Positions 24,593-39,310 of a stretch of 64,000 nucleotides of DNA are shown piece by piece. Under the pieces are notes generated by a model. The model saw nothing but the letters and a program-made list of their open reading frames with translations. It did no database searches and was not told the DNA's origin. This DNA comes from Guyparkeria sp. WRN-7 (GTDB taxonomy: Bacteria > Pseudomonadota > Gammaproteobacteria > Halothiobacillales > Halothiobacillaceae), in assembly GCF_001641825.1 (NCBI RefSeq), contig NZ_LRFH01000015.1:1-64000 (forward strand). Reading direction: 5' to 3'. The first letter of the stretch is position 1, and every line of letters begins with the position of its first letter. Both the position numbers and the translations under genes were made by a program.

Positions 24593-25742
24593 AGCAGGTT
24601 CGGGCGAGCTGATCCTGGACCAGTGCCCGCGTGCGGGCCGTGATCCAGCGCGCCGGTTCGGCCAGGGCCTGCTCGAGCGTGATCGAGCCGTCGCAAAGGG
24701 CGCGGGCGTCGGTCAGGCCGAAGGCGGCCAGTTCCGACTCGCTGCAGGCAATGCTGCCGGCGACAGCCACGACCGGCACGCCAAGCTGCCGCGCCCGGCC
24801 AACCACCTCGGCGACCACCTTGCCGCGCGAGGTCTGGCCGTCGATTTGCCCCTCGCCGGTAATCACCAGCTGCGAGGCGCCGATCGCCGCGTCCAGGTCG
24901 ATCAGATCGGCGAGGTAGCTCGCACCCATGCGGGCCGTGCCGCTGAGGACGCAGCCGAGCGCAAAGCCCAGCCCTCCGGCTGCACCAGCGCCCGGCGCAT
25001 CGGCCGGGCGGTGCAGGCCGCCCGCCGCGTCGATCACCTCGGCCAGCCGGACCAGGTGGGCGTCCATGGCCTCGATATCGGCCTCGGCCAGCCCCTTCTG
25101 TGGACCGAACACGGCGCTGGCGCCGTGCGGGCCGGTCAGCGGGTTGTCGACGTCGTTGAGCACTACGATCTCGACTTCCTCCAGTCGCGGGACGAGTTCG
25201 GTGATGTCCACGCGAGCCAGCGAGGCAAGTCCCGCCGGTGTCGGTGGCAATTCGCGGCCGTCGGCATCGAGAAAACTTACGCCCAGTGCGGCGAGCATGC
25301 CGGCGCCGCCATCGACGGTGCCACTACCGCCCAGGCCGATCAGCAATTGCTCCGCGCCGGCCTCGATGGCGATAGCCATCAACTCGCCGACGCCGCGGCT
25401 GTCCAGTTGCCAAGGATTGCGGCGGTCCGATGGCACCAGATCCAGCCCACAGGCCGAGGCGACGTCGATCACCGCTCGCCGACCATCGGCATCGAAGCCC
25501 CAGCCGGCGGAGACGTGATCCCCGCTCGGGCCGTGGACGTCCGACAGGTGCCACTCCCAGCCGAGCGTGTGCGTGATCAGGTCCGCGGTGCCCTCGCCGC
25601 CGTCGGCCATGGGTAGGGCACGGATCTGAGCCCTCGGGCAGGCGGCATGAACGCCGCGCGCCATGGCGTTGGCCACGGCGACAGCATCCAGGCTGCCCTT
25701 GAAGCTGTCCGGGCAGAGCACGACCGGCAGCGGATCAGACAA
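24591..25742 (-). CDS. Glycerate 2-kinase (GarK/GlxK type)
   Basis: The 383-residue protein has the family opening VVLCPDSFKGSLDA and further motifs MADGGEGT, GLGGSGTVDGGAGML and GASYLADLIDLD. Length matches GlxK/GarK. It phosphorylates D-glycerate to 2-phosphoglycerate. The gene overlaps the stop of the upstream permease gene by 8 bases, indicating an operon that takes up and uses glycerate or a precursor. Its stop codon is at the edge of mobile element copy B, but the C-terminus is of normal length. Confidence 0.93.
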   Translation of the reverse strand: MSDPLPVVLCPDSFKGSLDAVAVANAMARGVHAACPRAQIRALPMADGGEGTADLITHTLGWEWHLSDVHGPSGDHVSAGWGFDADGRRAVIDVASACGLDLVPSDRRNPWQLDSRGVGELMAIAIEAGAEQLLIGLGGSGTVDGGAGMLAALGVSFLDADGRELPPTPAGLASLARVDITELVPRLEEVEIVVLNDVDNPLTGPHGASAVFGPQKGLAEADIEAMDAHLVRLAEVIDAAGGLHRPADAPGAGAAGGLGFALGCVLSGTARMGASYLADLIDLDAAIGASQLVITGEGQIDGQTSRGKVVAEVVGRARQLGVPVVAVAGSIACSESELAAFGLTDARALCDGSITLEQALAEPARWITARTRALVQDQLARTC

Positions 25743-27105
25743 GGATCAGCCCCAGCAAGTAGATGGTGACCATCGCGCTGATGCCCTGCAGCAGGGTGGC
25801 GGTGGTGAATGCCTTGTAGGCCGTGGACACCTTCATGCGGCTGAACTGCGAGACCACCCAGAAAAAGCTGTCGTTGGCGTGCGAGACGGTCATCGCGCCG
25901 GCGCCGACGGCCATCACGGCGAGTACCCGGCCCATGTCCGAGTCCAGCCCCAGGTCGGGCAGCAACGGGGCGACCAGCGTCGAGGCGGTCACCAGCGCCA
26001 CGGTCGAGGAACCCTGCGCGGACTTCAGTGCCGCGGCGATGATGAACGGCACCAGCAGCCCGAGGCCGAGCCCAGCGAGCGCCGTGCCCAGTTGGTCGCC
26101 CAGCGGGGTGGCCCGCAGCACGTTGCCGAACGCGCCGCCGGCGCCAGTGATCAGGATGATCGGTGCGGCCAGCAGAATGCCGTCGACGGTGATCTGGTGG
26201 AAGCGGTCCTTGCGATCCGCGCCCTTGATCAGGCCGAAGGCGGCGATCACGCCGATGGCGAGCGCGACGACCGGCTGACCGAGAAAGATCAGGGTGGAGG
26301 CGAGCATGCCCGGGGCGGCGTCGCGCGTGGCGAGGCTGGCGACCGAGCCCAGGCAGATCAGCGCGATCGGGGCGATGATCGGCATGAAGGAGGCCAGCGT
26401 CGACGGACGATGGGTCATGTCCGGTTCGGGTTCCTCGATTTCCTCGCCAACCGCCTCGCTGATCGGGTCCGGCTCCAGCAGTTCCTCGTCGTTGGCCTTG
26501 GAGTAGCGACCTGCCCAGAGTGCGCCGACCACGGCGGTGACCGCGGCGACGACCAGGCCGACCAGGATCACCAGGCCCAGCGAGTCGGCGATGTCGAGGT
26601 TGGCTGCCGCGGCGATCGGGCCCGGCGTCGGCGGGACGAAGTTGTGGGTGGCGAACAGGCCGGTCGCCAGTGCCACGCTCATCGCGACCACCGAGATGCC
26701 GGTCTTCTTCGCCAGCGCGTTCTTGAGCGAGTTGAGGATCACATAGCCCGAGTCGCAGAACACCGGGATCGAGACGATGTAACCGATCAGGGAGACGGTG
26801 AAGTTCGGGAAGCGATCCGACAGCAGGCGGATGATCGCCTCGGCCATGACGATGGCCGCACCACTGCGCTCGAGGATCACGCCGATGATGGTGCCCAGTG
26901 CGATCACGATGCCGATGTAGCCGAGCGTGCCGCCGAAGCCGTCGTTGATGAGACCGATGGCCTCCTTGGGGGCGATCCCGCCGGCCAGTGCCATGGCGAA
27001 AGCGGCCAGCAACAGGGCCAGGAACGGGTGCATGCGTAGTTTCGCGGTGGCGAACACCAGCGCGATCACCACGATGATCAGGCTTGCGATAAGCATGGTG
27101 CTCAT
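25735..27105 (-). CDS. GntP-family permease (gluconate/glycerate type)
   Basis: The 456-residue inner-membrane protein has about twelve transmembrane segments and the GntP-family pattern HPFLALLLAAFAMAL near the start, GGTLGYIGIVIALGTIIG, and a C-terminal SHANDSFFWVVSQFS. The family takes up sugar acids such as gluconate with protons. Coupling to a glycerate kinase gene makes D-glycerate the likely substrate. A ribosome-binding site (AAGGAG) precedes ATG 27105. Confidence 0.9.
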   Translation of the reverse strand: MSTMLIASLIIVVIALVFATAKLRMHPFLALLLAAFAMALAGGIAPKEAIGLINDGFGGTLGYIGIVIALGTIIGVILERSGAAIVMAEAIIRLLSDRFPNFTVSLIGYIVSIPVFCDSGYVILNSLKNALAKKTGISVVAMSVALATGLFATHNFVPPTPGPIAAAANLDIADSLGLVILVGLVVAAVTAVVGALWAGRYSKANDEELLEPDPISEAVGEEIEEPEPDMTHRPSTLASFMPIIAPIALICLGSVASLATRDAAPGMLASTLIFLGQPVVALAIGVIAAFGLIKGADRKDRFHQITVDGILLAAPIILITGAGGAFGNVLRATPLGDQLGTALAGLGLGLLVPFIIAAALKSAQGSSTVALVTASTLVAPLLPDLGLDSDMGRVLAVMAVGAGAMTVSHANDSFFWVVSQFSRMKVSTAYKAFTTATLLQGISAMVTIYLLGLILV

Positions 27106-27323
27106 TCTCCTTGGGGGATGGTTGCGTTGTTGTTTTTATCGGCGTCGCCGTACCGGCATGGACGGCGACCGTGGGAGTCTAGACGCGGTGCCCGGTCGCC
27201 GCGACATGGAATTTCCGATCTGCCGATCCAGTGCGTTTTCCCCGCCAATACATGGCAAGCGAGTGCAGGAATGCATTGCATGCGCCCCACCTCACCCGGG
27301 CGATTGCTCGGTGTCGTCGACGC

Positions 27324-27358
27324 AAAAAAAGCCGCTTCCCGAAACGGGAGGCGGCTTT
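27324..27358 (-). terminator. Terminator downstream of tRNA-Ile
   Basis: GCCGCTTCCCG pairs with CGGGAGGCGGC around an AAA loop. On the minus strand it is followed by a run of T (AAAAAAA at 27324-27330), a strong intrinsic terminator for the tRNA/rpoD transcript. Confidence 0.8.
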
Positions 27359-27404
27359 ACGAGTGCCGATCGGTTGTGCCCGACCAGGCGCTGAAGCAAG
27401 GGAG

Positions 27405-27481
27405 TGGTGGGCCCAACAGGACTCGAACCTGTGACCAAGCGATTATGAGTCGCCTGCTCTAACCAACTGAGCTATGGGCCC
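27405..27481 (-). tRNA. tRNA-Ile (anticodon CAU, AUA-reading after lysidine modification)
   Basis: The minus strand folds into a complete cloverleaf: acceptor GGGCCCA/TGGGCCC, D arm GCTC...GAGC, anticodon loop CTCATAA, T arm with TTCGAGT, and an encoded CCA end. The anticodon stem-loop GGCGACTCATAATCGCT is the one found in E. coli ileX, so this is the minor isoleucine tRNA modified by TilS rather than a methionine tRNA. It lies 50 bases after rpoD. Confidence 0.9.
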
Positions 27482-27502
27482 TGGAGGTGGCGAGAACCAC
27501 GC

Positions 27503-27523
27503 GGGCCGGCGGTGAGCCGGCCC
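27503..27523 (-). terminator. Hairpin between rpoD and tRNA-Ile
   Basis: A perfect 8-bp stem, GGGCCGGC-GGTGA-GCCGGCCC. There is no strong T tract, so it may be a weak terminator or a processing hairpin in an rpoD-tRNA transcript. Confidence 0.4.
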
Positions 27524-27531
27524 GGGGGGGA

Positions 27532-29343
<1,812 letters not shown>

Positions 29344-29537
29344 CGGCGTGGAACCTGCTCCGGCAATTCGATGAAAAACGTCTGCGGCCGCGCCGCGGGC
29401 TGGCGGGCGCCATGTCCCGGCGTCATGTCTTTGGATTCTGGCGGCGCGAGGAGACGTCCGGGTCTCGCGCGGGTGTCCCGAAGGGCCGGTCGATCGGACG
29501 GGCTGACGGTTCGGGTGTTCCCGTTGGGGAACAAGAA

Positions 29538-29566
29538 ATTATAACGTGTGGGCGGCCTTTCGTCCA
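29538..29566 (-). promoter_or_regulatory. rpoD promoter
   Basis: On the minus strand TGGACG (-35, 29561-29566), a 17-base spacer and a perfect TATAAT (-10, 29538-29543). The leader to rpoD is about 190 bases and contains a GTTCCCC...GGGAAC hairpin right after the -10. Confidence 0.7.
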
Positions 29567-29602
29567 TGTGCGGCGCCGGTGAGAGCGGCGCCATCGGGGT
29601 GT

Positions 29603-31219
29603 TCAGCGGCGCGTGGAGTCGCCGGTCAGGCCGGATCGCAGTTGCCGTTTCTTCGCCTCGAGCGCCTCACGCCGACGCCGTTTTTCCAGTATGTCGCTGA
29701 GCATCGTGGCGGCGTTTTCCTCGTTTTCAATACCCACGAGCTCCTGGGCCTCGGCGGCCTGCCGGTCGTCGGGCTGCAGCTGGTCGGTCAGCAGTCGGCC
29801 GATCACGGCCGGTGGTTGCCCTTCGTGCCAAACCGATTCGGGGCGCACGCGCTCGATCAGGCGCGGGTAGGCGAGCAGCAGCCGCAGGATGATGTGTTCT
29901 TCCGAACGCGACGGCGGCGGGCGCTTGGCGGCGGTCGGGCCGGTGGACTCGCCGGCCTCGCGCATCGGCTTGCCGAACAGGCCGTGATGGCGGTCGACCT
30001 GACGTTCGGTCAGGCGGCGCAGGCTGCCGGGCGGCATGCTTGCGATCAGCTGGTGAGCCTGCTTGTTCTTGCGCGCCCGGGCGGCGGTATCGTCGCCGGG
30101 GATGCTCTCGTCCAGGTGCAGGGTGAGGAAGCGATCGAAACCGAGTGCCTCCTGCTCGACGAAGCGCTCGAAACCGGCCTTGCCGTGGGCGCGCACGTAG
30201 CTGTCAGGGTCCTCGCCCTCGGGCAGGAAGGCGAAGCGCAGGTCGCGCCCGTCCTGCATCAGCGGCAGGGCGACCGAGAGTGCCTTGACCGCCGCACGCC
30301 GGCCGGCGGCATCGCCATCGAAGCAGAACACCAGCCGCTCGGTCTGACGAAAGAGCAGGGCGAGCTGCTCGGCGGTGGTTGCCGTGCCCAGCGTCGCCAC
30401 GGCGTGAGCCACGCCGTTCTGCGCCAGCAGGATCACGTCCATGTAGCCTTCGACCACGATCAACTGGTCGGGGCGCTGACCGACTTGTCGCGACTCGTAC
30501 AGCCCGTAGACGCCGAAGCCCTTGTGGAAGAGCTCGGTCTCCGGCGAGTTGAGGTACTTGGGCTCGCCGGGCCCGATCACCCGGCCACCGAAGCCGATCA
30601 CGTGCCCGCGCGGGTCGCGGATGGGAAAGATCACTCGACCGCGGAAGCGGTCGTAGCGATCGCCGTTGTCCCGCTGGATCAGAAGCCCCGTGGCGACGAG
30701 TTCCTCGGCGGTTGCCCGGCCAGCCAGTGCCGCCTCGACGTGATTGCCCGCAGGCGCGAAACCCAGTGCGAAGCGGGCGGCCGTCTCGCCGGTCAGTCCG
30801 CGCTGCTTGAGAAAGTCGATCGCCTCGGGCGAGCGCTTGAGGTTGCCGCGGAACCAGTCGGTCGCCACGGCGGTGACCTGGCGCAACCGGCCGATGCGGT
30901 CGAGTTTTTCCTGGTCGCCTTTCTCGCGCGGAATCTCCAGGCCCAGGCGGCCGGCGAGATGTTCGATCGCGGTGGGGAAGTCCAGGTGGTCGTATTCCAT
31001 CAGGAATCCCACCACGTTGCCGTGCACCCCGCAGCCGAAGCAGTGATAGAACTGCTTCTCGGGGGTGACGTAGAACGAGGGCGTCTTCTCCTGGTGGAAC
31101 GGGCAGCAGGCCGCGAATTCCTTGCCCTTCTTCTTCAGCGGCACGCGCGCGCCGATCACCTCGACGATGTCCGAGCGCGAGACGACTTCCTCGACGAAGG
31201 CTTCCGGGATGCGGCTCAT
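29603..31219 (-). CDS. dnaG: DNA primase
   Basis: The 538-residue protein makes RNA primers at the replication fork. The N-terminal zinc-binding domain has CPFH...CFGC (about residues 39-64). The RNA polymerase domain contains FALGFAPAGN, VIGFGGRVIG, the Toprim acidic motif VVEGYMDVI (about 270), and the second metal motif FCFDGDAAGRRAA. The C-terminal helicase-binding region is present but short, so the protein is about 40 residues shorter than E. coli DnaG. It precedes rpoD on the same strand but is separated from gltB by a terminator, so it needs its own promoter. Confidence 0.96.
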   Translation of the reverse strand: MSRIPEAFVEEVVSRSDIVEVIGARVPLKKKGKEFAACCPFHQEKTPSFYVTPEKQFYHCFGCGVHGNVVGFLMEYDHLDFPTAIEHLAGRLGLEIPREKGDQEKLDRIGRLRQVTAVATDWFRGNLKRSPEAIDFLKQRGLTGETAARFALGFAPAGNHVEAALAGRATAEELVATGLLIQRDNGDRYDRFRGRVIFPIRDPRGHVIGFGGRVIGPGEPKYLNSPETELFHKGFGVYGLYESRQVGQRPDQLIVVEGYMDVILLAQNGVAHAVATLGTATTAEQLALLFRQTERLVFCFDGDAAGRRAAVKALSVALPLMQDGRDLRFAFLPEGEDPDSYVRAHGKAGFERFVEQEALGFDRFLTLHLDESIPGDDTAARARKNKQAHQLIASMPPGSLRRLTERQVDRHHGLFGKPMREAGESTGPTAAKRPPPSRSEEHIILRLLLAYPRLIERVRPESVWHEGQPPAVIGRLLTDQLQPDDRQAAEAQELVGIENEENAATMLSDILEKRRRREALEAKKRQLRSGLTGDSTRR

Positions 31220-31242
31220 GGGCTCCTCAACGCTAGAACGAG

Positions 31243-31275
31243 AAAAACCGGCCCCCCGCGGGGGAGCCGGTTTGC
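31243..31275 (-). terminator. Terminator after gltB
   Basis: The stem ACCGGC...GCCGGT enclosing CCCCCGCGGGGG, flanked by AAAA and TTT, lies between the gltB stop and dnaG start. It would end the glt transcript before the replication/transcription genes. Confidence 0.75.
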
Positions 31276-31315
31276 TTGGATCACGGTGCGAGCGTGGCCC
31301 GACCCGAGCAAGGCG

Positions 31316-35779
<4,464 letters not shown>

Positions 35780-35942
35780 GAGTTGCGCATCCTCTTGGAA
35801 TCTTCGGGCTAGCCGGGCGAGCGACGCTCATCCCGCCCTCGGCTTGGCGGCCCGGCCGCGGTGCCGGCGCGCCGCGAGGCGGGCTGGCTGGCCAGGGATT
35901 GCCGACCGTTGTTCGATGTGCGCCCGCATCGGGGAATTGGGC

Positions 35943-35968
35943 AAAATGGGCCGGAATTTTACCGGCCC
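35943..35968 (-). terminator. Hairpin terminator after the damX-like gene
   Basis: GGGCCGG-AATTTTA-CCGGCCC has a 7-bp perfect stem; on the minus strand it is followed by ATTTTGC. It lies in the 241-base gap between the damX-like stop and the gltB start, which otherwise must hold the gltB promoter (no convincing -35/-10 seen). Confidence 0.5.
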
Positions 35969-36020
35969 GGCGGGGATCAGGCAAATCGACCCACGGCGCG
36001 CATGACGCCCGACGAGCCGA

Positions 36021-37466
36021 TCAGGGGGTCGCGTCGGCGAGCCGGTCCTGGATCGCGCCCACCGAACGCGGGTAGGGCTTGAGATTCGTCAGATCGGTCG
36101 GCAGTTCGTCGATCGCATGGCGTGCCCGTTCGGCGGAGGGATAGTTGCCCAGCGTGACGGTGTAGAGGATCTTGCCGTCGATCCGCTGCGTGTAGATCCG
36201 CCATTCGTCGCGCGGCTGGCCTTCGCCAGCGAATCGCTCGATCATCTTGTTGGCATCATCGAGATTGCCGAACGCGGCCATCTGGATGGCAGCCCGGGCG
36301 CGGGGCTGGTCGCGGTACCAGTCGTTGTCGACGTCCGCCGGCGGTGTGGCGGCGGCGATGCCGCGGGCCTCTTCGCTCACGGGCTCGGCATCCACGCTCG
36401 CGGCCTCCGGCGCTTCGGCAGGGGCCGAGTCCGCCGGGGCCGACTCGGCTTGAGCTTCCGCTTGTGTCGCCGGTTCGTCGGCAGGCGCCTGCGTCGCCTC
36501 GGCGGTCGGGAAGGGTACGTGCGGCGGCTGGCCATGGTCGATGCCACTGAGATCCGGCGCCCCGCTGGCAGGTTCTGTCTGCGCCTTCTCGACCTCCGGT
36601 TCGGCCATGGCGGTTTCGGTGGACGTGTCGCCCGGCTCGGCGGCCTGCTCGGCGACCGAATCACTGCTCGTCTCGGCGCCGGCCTCGGGTTCGTTGGTGT
36701 CCGTGCCGGTCTGTGCCGATTCGGTCGCGGCGGGCTCGGAACGCTCCAGCAGGGCGAAGGCGCCCACGCTGACGACGGCGACACTCACCACAGCCGCGAT
36801 CAGGAGGGTGGGGCTGGCCAGGGCCGATCGCCGGGCCGGCGGTGTCGGGGCCTGAGTGGCCGCGGCGGGGGCTTCCGCTGTTTCGCTGGTCGCGCCGGCC
36901 TGATCCGCCTGAGGCGCGACGCCCGCGGCCGCGGGCGATGCGTGCGGCTTCTGGGCGGCGCCGAGCAGTTGAGCGCAATGCAGGTCAGCGACCAAGCCCG
37001 CCAAAGGCTGGGCCGTTTCCACCTGCTCGCACAGGCCGGTCGCCCCGACCAGGAGGAACAGCACCCGCTCGCGGGCCAGGTCGTGGGCCTGGTTGATCAG
37101 CTCGAACAGGGCGTTCGCCCCGTCGGAATCCAGCCAGTGATCGGCATTTTCGACCACGATCAGCAGGCGGTCCTGTCCGTCCAGGGCGGCGGTAGCCGCC
37201 GTGATCAGCTGTTCGATGGTCTCGATGCCCGCAGAGAGCTGCAGCAGCGTGCTCAGCTGTTCGATCAGCGCACTCGAGCCGTTGCCGGCATCGGCGCGCA
37301 GCAGCACCGGGCGCACCTGCCGAGGGAGTTTCTGGCCGATCAGTTTGACGAACGCTCGGCGCTCCGCGGTGGAGTCGCCTTCGACGACCATGAAGCGGTC
37401 AGAGTACTTCGCGTACTGAACGATTCGTTCGGCCTGTTCCAGGGCGTGGTCCGTCGCGTCGGTCAT
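36021..37466 (-). CDS. SPOR-domain cell-division protein with N-terminal ATPase-like domain (DamX-like)
   Basis: The 481-residue protein has a cytoplasmic AAA-like domain (about 1-165; Walker B-like LLIVVENADH but no Walker A). A low-complexity linker follows, then one membrane helix (about 212-235), a long Ala/Glu/Pro-rich periplasmic linker and a C-terminal SPOR domain (about 395-470: AIQMAAFGNLDDANKMIERF...YTVTLGNYPSAERA). SPOR domains bind denuded peptidoglycan at the septum. The position after aroK-aroB is that of damX in E. coli and PA5037 in Pseudomonas. The N-terminal ATPase is probably inactive. Confidence 0.88.
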   Translation of the reverse strand: MTDATDHALEQAERIVQYAKYSDRFMVVEGDSTAERRAFVKLIGQKLPRQVRPVLLRADAGNGSSALIEQLSTLLQLSAGIETIEQLITAATAALDGQDRLLIVVENADHWLDSDGANALFELINQAHDLARERVLFLLVGATGLCEQVETAQPLAGLVADLHCAQLLGAAQKPHASPAAAGVAPQADQAGATSETAEAPAAATQAPTPPARRSALASPTLLIAAVVSVAVVSVGAFALLERSEPAATESAQTGTDTNEPEAGAETSSDSVAEQAAEPGDTSTETAMAEPEVEKAQTEPASGAPDLSGIDHGQPPHVPFPTAEATQAPADEPATQAEAQAESAPADSAPAEAPEAASVDAEPVSEEARGIAAATPPADVDNDWYRDQPRARAAIQMAAFGNLDDANKMIERFAGEGQPRDEWRIYTQRIDGKILYTVTLGNYPSAERARHAIDELPTDLTNLKPYPRSVGAIQDRLADATP

Positions 37467-37497
37467 GTCAGAGTCCTTCTGGCTGGGGTTGGGTGTT

Positions 37498-38619
37498 TCA
37501 GGGGGTGGCGCCGGTTGCGGCGATGGTCTCGAGGATGACCTCCTCGGGGACCCGGTCGACCAGGCGTGCCTGGCCGAGGCGGCCGAGGAGCACCAGCCGC
37601 AGGCGCCCGTTCTCGACCTTCTTGTCGCTGTCCATCAGCTCGCGCAGCCGCGCGGCCGACAATTCGGCCGGGGCTCGGGTGGGCAGGCCGGCGGCCGCGA
37701 CCAGGGTCTCGATGCGGCGCGTGGCGGCCGCATCGATCAGTCCCAGTCGACGGGAGAGGTCGGCGGCCATGCACATGCCGGCGCCGACGGCCTCGCCGTG
37801 CAGCCACACACCATAGCCCATGCCGGCCTCGATGGCGTGGCCGAAGGTGTGGCCGAGATTCAGCAGGGCGCGAATGCCGCCTTCGCGTTCGTCCTGGCGG
37901 ACGATTTCCGCCTTGATCAGGCAGGACTGCCGGATGGCCTCGGTGAGCGCGGCCTTGTCGCGACGGCGTAGATCGGCGACGTGTTTCTCGATCCACTCGA
38001 GAAAGTCCTCGTCCCACAGCAGTCCGTACTTGATCACCTCGGCCAGCCCGGCCGAGAGCTCCCGGTCGGGCAGGGTGTCGAGGCTGCCGGTGTCGGCCAG
38101 CACGCAGCGAGGCTGGTAGAAGGCCCCGATCATGTTCTTGCCACGCGGGTGATTCACCCCGGTCTTGCCGCCCACCGAACTGTCGACCTGGGCGAGCAGG
38201 GTGGTCGGCATCTGGATGAACGGGATGCCGCGCAGGAAGCTGGCTGCGGCAAAGCCGGTGATGTCGCCGATCACGCCACCGCCAAGCGCGATCAGCGTGG
38301 TCTTGCGGTCGACCTGCTTCTCCATCAGGAAGTCGTAGACCTGCCCCAGCGTCTCGAGGGTCTTGTACTGCTCGCCATCCGGCAGCGCGAGCAGCTCGAC
38401 GCTCTTGCCGGCGGCCTTGAGAGAGCGGGTGAAACGCTCGGCATACAGGGGTGCCACGGTCGTGTTGCTGACGATCACCGCGCGGCTGGAGGGAATGAAG
38501 GGCGCGATCAGGTCCGTGTCGATCAGGTCGTTGTCGATGAAGATCGGATAGCTGCGTTCGCCGAGGTCCACGTTGACCGTGGTCGGCTGCGGAGCGTTGG
38601 TGGCGGCTGGATCGTTCAT
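37498..38619 (-). CDS. aroB: 3-dehydroquinate synthase
   Basis: The 373-residue enzyme carries out the second step of the shikimate pathway, turning DAHP into 3-dehydroquinate with NAD+ and Zn2+. Visible motifs include the NAD-binding [14 protein letters not shown] and [12 protein letters not shown], and the zinc ligands in LAEVIKYG (Glu), [11 protein letters not shown] and WLHGEAV (His). It lies between aroK and the SPOR-domain gene on one strand with short gaps, so the three form an operon downstream of the pil genes' terminator. Confidence 0.97.
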   Translation of the reverse strand: MNDPAATNAPQPTTVNVDLGERSYPIFIDNDLIDTDLIAPFIPSSRAVIVSNTTVAPLYAERFTRSLKAAGKSVELLALPDGEQYKTLETLGQVYDFLMEKQVDRKTTLIALGGGVIGDITGFAAASFLRGIPFIQMPTTLLAQVDSSVGGKTGVNHPRGKNMIGAFYQPRCVLADTGSLDTLPDRELSAGLAEVIKYGLLWDEDFLEWIEKHVADLRRRDKAALTEAIRQSCLIKAEIVRQDEREGGIRALLNLGHTFGHAIEAGMGYGVWLHGEAVGAGMCMAADLSRRLGLIDAAATRRIETLVAAAGLPTRAPAELSAARLRELMDSDKKVENGRLRLVLLGRLGQARLVDRVPEEVILETIAATGATP

Positions 38620-38695
38620 GGATCGGTACGGCCCTGTCGAGTGAAAGACGGGTGGGCGGCAACGGTTCGCCGGCTCGCCCTGCGGGGAGTTTACA

Positions 38696-39235
38696 TCAAC
38701 CCGAGGACGTAGCGTCCGGCGGGTCGCCGGCCTCGCGGCTCGCCGCGAGAATCCGGTCGGCCATGCTGCGAGGGGTCTGCCCGCCGGTTTCGAGGATCAC
38801 ATGGGCGGTTTCCCGGTACAGCGGGTCCCGCTCCGTCATCAGCCGTTGCAGCGTGGCCCGCCGGTCGCCTGTCTGCAGCAGCGGCCGCTGCGTGTCGTGC
38901 TGCGTGCGTTCGAACTGTCGCTCCACGCTGGTGTAGAGGTAGACCACCAGGCCGTTGGCGCGCAGGAGTTCACGGTTGTCCTCGCGTAGTACGGCACCAC
39001 CGCCGGTCGCCAGAACGGTGCCGTTGCCGGCGGTCAGGTCGGCGAGCATGTCGTGCTCGCGCTGGCGAAAGCCGGCCTCGCCCTCGATGTCGAAGATCAG
39101 CGGAATGTTCGCGCCGGTGCGTTTCTCGATTTCACGGTCGGAATCGCGAAACTGCCAGCCGAGTCGATTGGCGAGCAGGCGGCCGATGGTGGTCTTTCCG
39201 GCCCCCATCGGGCCGATCAGGATGATGTTGCGCAT
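38696..39235 (-). CDS. aroK: Shikimate kinase
   Basis: The 179-residue enzyme phosphorylates shikimate at the 3-hydroxyl. It shows the P-loop GPMGAGKTT (residues 8-16), the shikimate-binding DSDREIE and [10 protein letters not shown], and GGGAVLRE. It is the first gene of the aroK-aroB-damX-like group and lies downstream of pilQ, the usual gammaproteobacterial order. A terminator separates it from pilQ. Confidence 0.97.
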   Translation of the reverse strand: MRNIILIGPMGAGKTTIGRLLANRLGWQFRDSDREIEKRTGANIPLIFDIEGEAGFRQREHDMLADLTAGNGTVLATGGGAVLREDNRELLRANGLVVYLYTSVERQFERTQHDTQRPLLQTGDRRATLQRLMTERDPLYRETAHVILETGGQTPRSMADRILAASREAGDPPDATSSG

Positions 39236-39262
39236 GACTTGCGATTATACCGGCTCGAATAA

Positions 39263-39290
39263 CGAAAAAACCCCGCCGAAGCGGGGTTGG
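39263..39290 (-). terminator. Terminator between pilQ and aroK
   Basis: CCCCGC-CGAA-GCGGGG (39271-39286) preceded by a run of A. On the minus strand it is a stem followed by GGTTTTTTCG, an intrinsic terminator of the pilMNOPQ operon. Confidence 0.75.
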
Positions 39291-39310
39291 TGAGTCGCGG
39301 TCCGGTCTGA

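Noticed and set aside
27405-27481. Reading this tRNA as elongator tRNA-Met because of the CAT anticodon
   Set aside because: The anticodon arm and flanks match the minor isoleucine tRNA (ileX type) better than methionine tRNAs.
36021-37466. Loss of Walker A in the DamX-like protein as an anomaly
   Set aside because: DamX-type proteins commonly have a degenerate ATPase domain, so this is not unusual.
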